Notes under the pieces: model-generated
What the model saw: only the letters and a program-made list of their open reading frames with translations
Database searches by the model: none
Told to the model about the DNA's origin: nothing
Part shown: one piece after another, positions 18,057 to 25,518 of the stretch
Layout: every line of letters begins with the position of its first letter
How positions within the stretch are numbered: the stretch's first letter is position 1
Assembly: GCA_945877175.1 (NCBI GenBank)
Contig: CAMCRC010000019.1
Coordinates: forward strand, 1 to 38,251
Origin: Klebsiella pneumoniae
GTDB lineage: Bacteria; Pseudomonadota; Gammaproteobacteria; Pseudomonadales; Pseudohongiellaceae
Direction of reading: 5' to 3'
DNA length: 38,251 bases
Made by a program: the position numbers and the translations under genes

Positions 18057-18152
18057 GCAGGCTCCATTTTAAACCTGTTCCAGAGCCCTCGTGCGTTCTC
18101 CCGGCAGATTGGCAAGTCCGTCCCAGACAACAGCATTGACCACGGTAGCTTC

Positions 18153-19142
18153 ATGTACAAACAGATCCGCGCGGTTGTCGCGACCGATTTCGAAGCCGTA
18201 AATCAGGTAATAGTCGACCAGCTGTATTCTAACGTCGCCCTGGTCGAAAGCATTGGCCACTACATCATTGATGCAGGCGGCAAGCGTATGCGCCCTGTAC
18301 TGGTGTTGTTGAGCGCACGCGGCTGCCAGTACGAAGGCCAGGACCACATCCGCCTCGCAGCCGTTATCGAATTCATACACACGGCTACACTTCTCCATGA
18401 CGATGTTGTTGACATGTCAGCCATGCGTCGCGGTAGGCCTACAGCCAACGAGAAATGGAACAATCCTTCGAGCGTTCTGGTGGGAGACTTCATTTACTCC
18501 CGCGCCTTCCAGATACTGGTCAGCATCGGCAGCATGGACATCATGAGGATTATTGCGGATACCACCAATCGCATAGCCGAGGGTGAAGTCCTGCAATTGA
18601 TACACAAGCACAACAGCGCTGCAACCCAGGAAAGCTACATGAACGTCATACGCCACAAGACAGCCATCCTGTTTCAGGCGGCTGCCGAGTGTGGCGCACT
18701 CCTTGCTGGCGCACCCGAAGAACAACGTCGAATTTTGCGGGATGCAGGCATGCATATAGGCATGGCGTTTCAACTGATAGACGACGTTCTCGACTATGAC
18801 GGCGATGCCCAGACGATGGGCAAGAATGTCGGCGATGATCTGGCGGAAGGAAAGCCAACCCTCCCCTTGATTCACGCCATGCGCAATTCTGACGCAGCAG
18901 ATGCAGCACTCCTGAAGCAGTGCATCGAAAAAAGCAGCCCACTGATTGACCCCGAAGAGCTCGGCGAGCAGCTTGCCAAAGTGATCGCAATCGTTCGCAA
19001 ATGCGGCAGCCTGGAATACACCCGTCAACTGGCCATTCAGGAAGCCGACAGCGCCATCAGTATCTTGAACGACCTTCCGGATACGGTCTTCCGAAAAGCG
19101 CTTCAGGACATGGCTAACCTTGCAGTCATGCGCACCAGTTGA
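18153..19142 (+). CDS. ispB: Octaprenyl/polyprenyl diphosphate synthase
   Basis: A 329-residue trans-isoprenyl diphosphate synthase that extends farnesyl diphosphate to make the ubiquinone side chain. The first Asp-rich motif is in LLHDDVVD with the following arginine-rich MRRGRPT, the second is in LIDDVLDYDGD, and GGKRMRPVLVLLSA is the isopentenyl-PP site. The ATG at 18153 has only a weak ribosome site, and no upstream in-frame start was found. It stands at the usual place opposite rplU. Chain length (C40 or C45) cannot be read directly. Confidence 0.95.
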   Translation: MYKQIRAVVATDFEAVNQVIVDQLYSNVALVESIGHYIIDAGGKRMRPVLVLLSARGCQYEGQDHIRLAAVIEFIHTATLLHDDVVDMSAMRRGRPTANEKWNNPSSVLVGDFIYSRAFQILVSIGSMDIMRIIADTTNRIAEGEVLQLIHKHNSAATQESYMNVIRHKTAILFQAAAECGALLAGAPEEQRRILRDAGMHIGMAFQLIDDVLDYDGDAQTMGKNVGDDLAEGKPTLPLIHAMRNSDAADAALLKQCIEKSSPLIDPEELGEQLAKVIAIVRKCGSLEYTRQLAIQEADSAISILNDLPDTVFRKALQDMANLAVMRTS

Positions 19143-19285
19143 GATGTTCAATCCGATTGGCCTGACCGTCGATTGAAGTCGATAGAAATGAGTACGCAGG
19201 ATCTTGCCAGTCAACAGCGGCTCCTTGTATTGCTGACGCCATTTGCCTTGTTCTTCAAATCCCCTTCAAGACAAAACAAACGCCT

Positions 19286-20482
19286 TCATAATGGATTCGC
19301 CCTGATACTGAAGCCGGCGCTGGACGAGCGCAATATGGACTTTTCGTCCACCACCCGCACCTTGTTACGGCTTGGCAGATAAAGCTGATCGCTTTCAAGA
19401 ACAGCAACCCGAGCCAGACCCAGTTGAATGGCTGACTGTTCCATATCCCCCAGCATCTCGTAAGTCTCGCTCAGAGCCAGATAGAAATCAGGCTCGGATT
19501 CCTTGCGGCGAATGGCCTGCTCGTAGTGCATGCGCGCCATTTCCAAATCGCCGTCGGCATACGCCACATTGCCGAGATTGTAGTGAAAGTAGGGATTGTT
19601 GTTGTTGAAGCGCTCGATGGCCTTGGCATATTGCTCCGCCGTCGCGATATCGCCGCGCGCCGTATGAAATTTGACGAGGTTGTTGATTGCGGTCGCATTC
19701 GAGCGATCCAGTGCGAACGACTTTCGGTATGCATACTCCGTAAGAGTCTTGTCGCCCAGGCGGCTGTAAGTCGAACCAAGATTGTTCCAGACGATGGATA
19801 GCTCATGATCTATCCAGAGGGCATTGCGAAAGTACGCGGCCGCTTTTTCCAGCTCATTTTCAATAAGACTTTCTACCCCTAGATTGTTGAAATAAAGTGC
19901 GCGGGCCTGATCATCGCTGACCTTGTTGGCTGTCAGTTGCTGCAAAGTGATTTCGGGTGTGAAGTCAACAACGTACTGCGCGCCCTGCCCGAGGCTCCCG
20001 ATAGCATTGATGTGCTGGCTGAGCACCAGATGTTCCCCGCGCCGATCCCAATTCGGGCGCACCTTGACGGTCTGGAAGTGGGCGTCCACACCAAAGTGGC
20101 GCGCCATCGCGATGTACAGGCTCACAACAGACAAACAATTGCCCTGCCTGTCCTGGAATGTCTGAACCGCCGTGCGAGTGCGCAGATCGTCGTACTGCAG
20201 GTTGAGATGGGCCGGGTCAAAAAGCAGTTGCTGCAATCTGTCGACAATGCGGTAATCAGACGAGCGGTCTGTCACATTGGCTTCGAGGTAGTCGATGATC
20301 ACTTGATCCAGAACCATTGCATCCACGCCTGGAAACGCATCCTCACTCTGATTGAGAATAGAGGCCTCCAGCGCTCTGTCGGTGTCGAACGGCAGCTCCA
20401 GCCGCACAATGGCACACGCTGGCAGCAGACTTATCGTCAACAGCAAACCAAGCAGACGACCAACAAACTGTTTCTTCAACAT
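19286..20482 (-). CDS. Lipoprotein with transglutaminase-like and TPR domains
   Basis: A 398-residue protein with a lipoprotein signal (LLPAC, C23), so it is probably anchored in the outer membrane. Residues about 55-180 resemble a transglutaminase-like/cysteine-peptidase fold with a possible triad of C116 (RQGNCLS), H151 or H157 (GEHLVLSQH) and D173 (YVVDFTP). The C-terminal half has four to five TPR-like repeats (for example NNLGVESLIENELEKAAAYF and YHYNL-type units around FHYNLGNVAYADGDLEMARM). It starts 6 nt after the preceding gene and is the last of a three-gene exported set. Function unknown; peptidoglycan or protein crosslink chemistry is a guess. Confidence 0.7.
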   Translation of the reverse strand: MLKKQFVGRLLGLLLTISLLPACAIVRLELPFDTDRALEASILNQSEDAFPGVDAMVLDQVIIDYLEANVTDRSSDYRIVDRLQQLLFDPAHLNLQYDDLRTRTAVQTFQDRQGNCLSVVSLYIAMARHFGVDAHFQTVKVRPNWDRRGEHLVLSQHINAIGSLGQGAQYVVDFTPEITLQQLTANKVSDDQARALYFNNLGVESLIENELEKAAAYFRNALWIDHELSIVWNNLGSTYSRLGDKTLTEYAYRKSFALDRSNATAINNLVKFHTARGDIATAEQYAKAIERFNNNNPYFHYNLGNVAYADGDLEMARMHYEQAIRRKESEPDFYLALSETYEMLGDMEQSAIQLGLARVAVLESDQLYLPSRNKVRVVDEKSILRSSSAGFSIRANPL

Positions 20483-20488
20483 GACGAC

Positions 20489-21910
20489 TCACATCCGGGT
20501 GGGTGTAGACCGACCCGCCTTGTCCAGCTTCATGAATTCATAGCGCCCGTGGGTGAAATCCACAGCGTTCTCGTGAACACTCCGAAACAGCGCGACCCAG
20601 CCAGCGTAGCCTCCTGCCTCGGCCGTGCTCGCCCCCAGCCCCTCAAAATCTGTCCGTCCTTCCAGACGAAACGCTTCAGGCCCCCAGGCGTCTTCGAAGC
20701 TCACGGCGCCAGTGGCCGACTCGTAGCGATACACCAGTGCGACCTGAGTGCGTGCAATGCGCAGACGATCCGACTGCAAGAATCGCACCTCGTACTCTGT
20801 GACAAACTGCATGGCATCATCAGCAAGCTCAAAGTGCACGGCGGTGTCGATGATGACACTCTTCAGAACATCGAGCCGGGTCACGTAATTGAACGGCTCA
20901 AGATCGAGACGCACCATGGCTCCCCCAAGATCAGTGTCTTTCAGCGTCGAAGACAGGCGCACACGTCCTCGCTCATCGATATCGACGACAGCATCCGACG
21001 CAATCCGACTTGAACGCTCCGCGAAATCGAACGCGGCCTTCCAGGTCTTCTCTTCTTCAACCGGCAGAGGAAAGCGTGCCCCGTTCTGTTGTACCCACAA
21101 ACGACCGCTTGAATATTCCAGCGTCGTACTGTCTGACTGAAAGACCGCGTTTTCCCCGAACGCAATTCCACCGGGTACAATAATCTCAGGGATTGTGGAA
21201 GCCTCGAACTCATCCCCAAGACTTTCCTTCAGAAAAACGGCAGGCTCTGCCGATGCGAGTCGCCGCTGTGAACGGCTGTCAGGGTCGATTGCCGAATTGC
21301 TGTCACGCTGCAGGACCTCCCCGAGGAGTGCGAATTCCGGAATCTCAAGTTCAGCGTCTCTGGCAGCTACGGAGTCGACGACCAGGCGTCGCCCTGCAGT
21401 GGCATAGAGCCGCCCTCCAGACTCCACATCACCGTTGCCAGCCGTCAACTGCAAGGCTGTGTAGCCGTCTTCCAGCAGAGCACGCATATGTTCGGGCACG
21501 CCGGCGTCGCTGAGATGATAGCTGAGAAAGTATCGCTGATCGGCAGGAGCTGTGAGCCACGCCTGATAGAAGTCCTGGAAACCCTGGGACCTGGCTGCGG
21601 ACGGCAGAAAAGCAAGCAGTCCGATATCGCCCCGCGCAAAGGCGGCCTCCCAAGCCAGCAAGTCCAGCGTGGACGGAAAAACCAGGGGAGGCAAGTCAGC
21701 CAACGCACTAATGCGAGGACGGCGCGGCGTCACGCCTGCGATGTGCCGGCGATTGAGATTGAAGGCTACATCGATACCGGCCGCGTCCAGCGCTGCATCC
21801 AGTTCCAGCAAAGGCGACTCTGCAGTACTTTCGGGGTCGAGTACAGCAGACCAGCCCAAAGGCGCCATCAGGCTCAGTGTCGCGAACCAGCAGACCAGCA
21901 ATGCGCGCAT
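20489..21910 (-). CDS. Secreted protein of unknown function
   Basis: A 473-residue protein with an N-terminal Sec-type signal (about residues 1-21) and GGGAGG before the ATG. I do not recognise the family. Residues about 127-198 (YFLSYHLSDAG ... LLEDGYTALQL ... RRLVVDSVAARD ... FALLGE) loosely follow the order of strands and helices of TIR domains, but this is weak. The C-terminal half (about 290-440) is beta-rich, with segments like DAVVDIDERGRVRLSSTL and QVALVYRYES. It sits 24 nt after the gluzincin-like gene and 6 nt before the TPR lipoprotein gene, so the three are almost surely cotranscribed and may act together in the envelope. Confidence 0.6.
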   Translation of the reverse strand: MRALLVCWFATLSLMAPLGWSAVLDPESTAESPLLELDAALDAAGIDVAFNLNRRHIAGVTPRRPRISALADLPPLVFPSTLDLLAWEAAFARGDIGLLAFLPSAARSQGFQDFYQAWLTAPADQRYFLSYHLSDAGVPEHMRALLEDGYTALQLTAGNGDVESGGRLYATAGRRLVVDSVAARDAELEIPEFALLGEVLQRDSNSAIDPDSRSQRRLASAEPAVFLKESLGDEFEASTIPEIIVPGGIAFGENAVFQSDSTTLEYSSGRLWVQQNGARFPLPVEEEKTWKAAFDFAERSSRIASDAVVDIDERGRVRLSSTLKDTDLGGAMVRLDLEPFNYVTRLDVLKSVIIDTAVHFELADDAMQFVTEYEVRFLQSDRLRIARTQVALVYRYESATGAVSFEDAWGPEAFRLEGRTDFEGLGASTAEAGGYAGWVALFRSVHENAVDFTHGRYEFMKLDKAGRSTPTRM

Positions 21911-21934
21911 GCATCCTCCCGAATGTGAATATCC

Positions 21935-23479
21935 TCAAAGCTCAGCTGCGGCGCAGGCATCATAGGTTTCGCCGCGCTGCGCCGCCTGCAACTTGTTGTT
22001 CAAAGCCGTGATCCAGGGATGTGCACCCCAGAAGTGCATCGGCCTTGCCATACGCGTGACCAGGCGGGCAGCGTCCTCAAGGCGGTCTTCCAGAATGGCA
22101 TAGTCGATGGCCTGTTCCAGAACGAAGGAGTCCGCCGCAAGTCGCTCGAGCGCTTGCTGATGATAGGGAAGACCCTGCTGCCAGGCGGCTCCCGGCCGTG
22201 TGAACAGCTGCGCGTAGGAGAGCTGAACTTCAGGCGAGTCAGGATTCAGTGCCAGGGCGCGAGCGAACTGCTCCTGCATCACCCGCAACATCCGTTCGCG
22301 TTCCTGCTCAGAGTAACCTGCTTCGCAATCCTTCAGTTCGGTGTCCAGATACTGACCGTAATCGAGGTACAGCTGGTAATCATCGGCTTGTACACTTTGT
22401 GCCTGGAGGTAGAGTGACTCAACGTCGGGTGCAGGCTCACCTTCGCCCCGTTCACGCATGCGCCGCGCATCGGCAAACCCTGACCAGGCTCGACCCAGGG
22501 GCGATGCACTGGACATCAGCCCGTCGAAATAGGCACCCGACAGATCGAATTGCCCCGCATGCAGGGCCAGTTCTCCCAGTTGCAGTGCAACGCGCTGAGG
22601 GTCGGCCTCCTGAGCCTCGGGGACTGGCTCCTCTGCCAGTTCGAAAAGCTGCCGCTCGTCTTCCCGCGACTCGGCCATCATTCCCAGGAAGCGGTCGAAC
22701 TCGCGCTCCAGAACACTGACCGAGGAATCGAAGGACTGATCGTAGGCAAAGCGCTCTGTACGGCCCTGCTGCAGGAAATCGAGATAGCGCTGCAAGTGCG
22801 CACGACGGTCAGTGAATCCTTCGTATTCCTGCGCATGCAGCAGAAAATGCATGAACATGGCGGACTTCAGATTGGCCACCTGGATCAGACGAGGCGACGC
22901 AAGAGCCGCATCGTCATAGAGCAGTGCCTCCAGCGACAATGCGTTATTGACCGTTACCATCAGCTCATACTGCTCGGGCATGAAGGGCGCCAGCGTAATC
23001 TCACCCTCGTCTGCATGGAGCCGGCTCAGGTAATTGCTCATCCCCTCTTCGTACCAGCGCGGAACGCCGATCGGCCGGTTGTTGACAAGAAAATGGGCAT
23101 AGTGATGTTGAGCGAGATTCAGTGACGCGTCGGAGTCCATCAGGATGACAAAATTGGAACGTGGCGAGGAGTACAGGAAAGAAAGTTCCGTATCACCCGC
23201 GAAGGCTCTGAAGTCTTCTTCGCGATCAAACAGATACACATGATTGGGAAGCGGGTCCGGCGAGATCACCGCTGTTTCGCCGAGTATGCGCGTGGCCGCC
23301 GTGCGCCACTGCTCCAGCGCCACTGCATGCCGATCGGTCTGAGCTCGAGAACGCTGGCTGAGGATCTGGAAATTTGCTGTGTTGACGGAAAACCAGCGTC
23401 GTGTGGACAGGTCCTCCTGCGCCTGGACGTGACCCGTACACAGCCCGCATGCTGCCAGAATTGCCAGTCGGCCAATCAT
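21935..23479 (-). CDS. Exported gluzincin-like protein with degenerate HExxH and helical repeats
   Basis: A 514-residue protein with a Sec signal cleaved after VQA (residue 20). Residues 25-260 follow the pattern of peptidase-MA-like proteins found next to TPRs: F-x-V-x-T-x-NF at the start, then a zinc-site region and WYEEGMSNYLS (E145 in the position of the third ligand). The zinc motif reads HHYAH at 125-129 where HExxH is expected, so the catalytic glutamate is replaced by histidine. The C-terminal half looks like TPR/Sel1-type helical repeats (for example EQFARALALNPDSPEVQLSYAQLF). AAGGAG precedes the ATG. First of the three-gene set. It may be a binding protein rather than an active protease. 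Confidence 0.65.
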   Translation of the reverse strand: MIGRLAILAACGLCTGHVQAQEDLSTRRWFSVNTANFQILSQRSRAQTDRHAVALEQWRTAATRILGETAVISPDPLPNHVYLFDREEDFRAFAGDTELSFLYSSPRSNFVILMDSDASLNLAQHHYAHFLVNNRPIGVPRWYEEGMSNYLSRLHADEGEITLAPFMPEQYELMVTVNNALSLEALLYDDAALASPRLIQVANLKSAMFMHFLLHAQEYEGFTDRRAHLQRYLDFLQQGRTERFAYDQSFDSSVSVLEREFDRFLGMMAESREDERQLFELAEEPVPEAQEADPQRVALQLGELALHAGQFDLSGAYFDGLMSSASPLGRAWSGFADARRMRERGEGEPAPDVESLYLQAQSVQADDYQLYLDYGQYLDTELKDCEAGYSEQERERMLRVMQEQFARALALNPDSPEVQLSYAQLFTRPGAAWQQGLPYHQQALERLAADSFVLEQAIDYAILEDRLEDAARLVTRMARPMHFWGAHPWITALNNKLQAAQRGETYDACAAAEL

Positions 23480-23540
23480 GGAACGCTCCTTCAGCCTTGT
23501 TTCGGCCAGAGTAAGTCACGGCCTCAGGGCTTGGCAAGCG

Positions 23541-25211
23541 CTACATATTCGGGTAGTTGGGGCCTCCGCCACCTTCGGGCGACACCCAGTGAATATTCTG
23601 CGCCGGGTCCTTGATGTCGCAGGTCTTGCAGTGCACGCAATTCTGGGAATTGATCTGGAAACGCCTGCCGCCATCAACGTCCTCCACAATCTCGTAAACG
23701 CCGGCCGGACAGTAGCGTTGGGCAGGTTCGTCATACATCGGCAGGTTCTGACTCAGGGGAATCAGCGGGTCGCGCAGCTGCAGATGGCAGGGCTGGTCTT
23801 CTGCATGGTTGGTATTCGAAAGGAACACGGATGACAACTTGTCGAAGCTGATCTTGCCATCGGGTTTCGGATATTCAATACGCGGCGACTGTGCCGCCGG
23901 TTTCAACTGGGCATGATCAGGCGTCCTGTCACGCAGTGTGAAGGGAAAGCGTCCACCGAAGATATTGTGCTCGATGAACACCAGCGCACTGCCCAGCCAG
24001 AAGCCGAGCGTGTGAAATCCTGCACTGAAGTTGCGGGACTGATGAAGCTCAGCGTGCAGGCTGGAGGCCTTGAAGCGCTCTGCATAATCGACAAGATCCC
24101 GCAGCGCAGGAACGCCCGCGCCGGCACTGACCAGCGCTGCGTGCAGCGACTCTGCTGCCAGCATGCCGGCCTTCATGGCGGTATGACTGCCCTTGATCTT
24201 GGCCGCATTGAGCGTCCCAGCCTCACAACCGACCAGGAGGCCACCGGGGAAATGCATCTGTGGCAGGGAATTCAGTCCGCCTTTGTTCAGTGCCCGCGCG
24301 CCATAACTCAGGCGCTTGCCTCCGAGCAGGTATTGTTTGATGACGGGATGCTGCTTGAACTTCTGGAATTCATCAAACGGACTGATGTGCGGGTTGCTGT
24401 AGCCAAGGTCCACGATCAGGCCGACCGACACCTGATTGTTCTCCGCATGGTAGAGAAAGCCGCCGCTGGAGCCAGCACTGCTGGCACCGATCATAGGGTA
24501 GCCAGCCGTGTGCACCACCAGGCCTTCCTTGTGTTTTTCCGGAGGGATCTCCCAGATTTCCTTGAGGCCGATGCCGTAATGCTGCGGGTCGCTGTCCGCG
24601 TCCAGCTTGAAGCGAGCAATCAACTCCTTGCCCAGATGGCCTCTGCAGCCTTCAGCGAACACGGTGTATTTGGCGTGAAACTCGAACCCAGGCTCAAAAC
24701 TGTCCTTGTGCTGACCATGGGCATCGACGCCCATGTCGCCAGTGGCCACCCCTTTGACGCTGCCATCCTCGTGATAAAGGATTTCTGCCGCTGCGAAGCC
24801 GGGGAAGACTTCTGCCCCCAGCTCCGCGGCCTGTTCACCCAGCCAGCGGCACAGATTGCCCAGTGAAATGATGTAGTTGCCGTCATTGTGCATCGGCTTG
24901 GGCACAAAAAGGCCAGGGAACTTGAAGGCGCTTTCGGGGCCGCCGAGGTAGTAGACATCGTCGCCTGTGACGGCAGTGTTCAAGGGTGCGCCGCGCTCTT
25001 TCCAGTCCGGGAACAGCTCGTCAAGTGCGCTGGGTTCGAAAACGGCACCAGACAGAATATGGGCACCGACTTCAGATCCTTTTTCGAGGACGCAGACACT
25101 GATCTCCTGGCCGGACTCCTTCGCCAGTTGCAGCAAGCGACACGCTGCAGCAAGACCGGCAGGCCCCGCTCCCACGATGACGACATCTACTTCCATGGAT
25201 TCGCGTTGCAT
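23541..25211 (-). CDS. Electron transfer flavoprotein-ubiquinone oxidoreductase
   Basis: A 556-residue membrane-associated FAD/4Fe-4S enzyme that passes electrons from ETF (fatty acid and amino acid oxidation) to ubiquinone. The start MQRESMEVDVVIVGAGPAG matches the family N-terminus, so the ATG at 25211 is preferred over the longer frame to 25295. It contains the FAD motif GAGPAG, the family stretch GGLNSLPQMHFPGGLLVGCEAG, and C-terminal cluster cysteines (YCPAGVYE and NCVHCKTCDIKDP). Full length. The etfAB genes are not in this window. Confidence 0.95.
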   Translation of the reverse strand: MQRESMEVDVVIVGAGPAGLAAACRLLQLAKESGQEISVCVLEKGSEVGAHILSGAVFEPSALDELFPDWKERGAPLNTAVTGDDVYYLGGPESAFKFPGLFVPKPMHNDGNYIISLGNLCRWLGEQAAELGAEVFPGFAAAEILYHEDGSVKGVATGDMGVDAHGQHKDSFEPGFEFHAKYTVFAEGCRGHLGKELIARFKLDADSDPQHYGIGLKEIWEIPPEKHKEGLVVHTAGYPMIGASSAGSSGGFLYHAENNQVSVGLIVDLGYSNPHISPFDEFQKFKQHPVIKQYLLGGKRLSYGARALNKGGLNSLPQMHFPGGLLVGCEAGTLNAAKIKGSHTAMKAGMLAAESLHAALVSAGAGVPALRDLVDYAERFKASSLHAELHQSRNFSAGFHTLGFWLGSALVFIEHNIFGGRFPFTLRDRTPDHAQLKPAAQSPRIEYPKPDGKISFDKLSSVFLSNTNHAEDQPCHLQLRDPLIPLSQNLPMYDEPAQRYCPAGVYEIVEDVDGGRRFQINSQNCVHCKTCDIKDPAQNIHWVSPEGGGGPNYPNM

Positions 25212-25317
25212 CACTCTGGTTCCCCGTCTGTCCATCAAAAAACAGGGGGCATTATGATCAATCATCCCGCAAAGCGCAAAGCGTGGACCAAGCACTAAAC
25301 CGACACCATGCTGTCAC

Positions 25318-25346
25318 ATTATGAGAAAATGCCCGCAGATTGACAG
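25318..25346 (-). promoter_or_regulatory. Probable promoter for ETF-ubiquinone oxidoreductase
   Basis: On the minus strand CTGTCA (plus 25341-25346), 17 nt and CATAAT (plus 25318-25323). It lies about 100 nt upstream of the chosen ATG, within the 307-nt divergent region 25212-25518. No convincing promoter or operator for the receptor gene on the other strand was found in that region. Confidence 0.5.
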
Positions 25347-25518
25347 AATTGACCGGTGCATTCCCTCGTATGCTGACAATTTGTTACTAATCTGGACATT
25401 CAAGTCCTGTACACTCCGATGAGTACCATCTTCGATCAGGGCCAAGTCTGGCGTTGAACGGAACCTTTAACGACGTACCTGGTGCGTTTTACACGACTCG
25501 TTATATTCCGGAGCTCAC

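Noticed and set aside
25340-25374. TTGACA followed by TATGCT as a promoter for the TonB receptor gene
   Set aside because: The spacing between the -35 candidates and TATGCT is 14 or 23 nt, outside the usable range.
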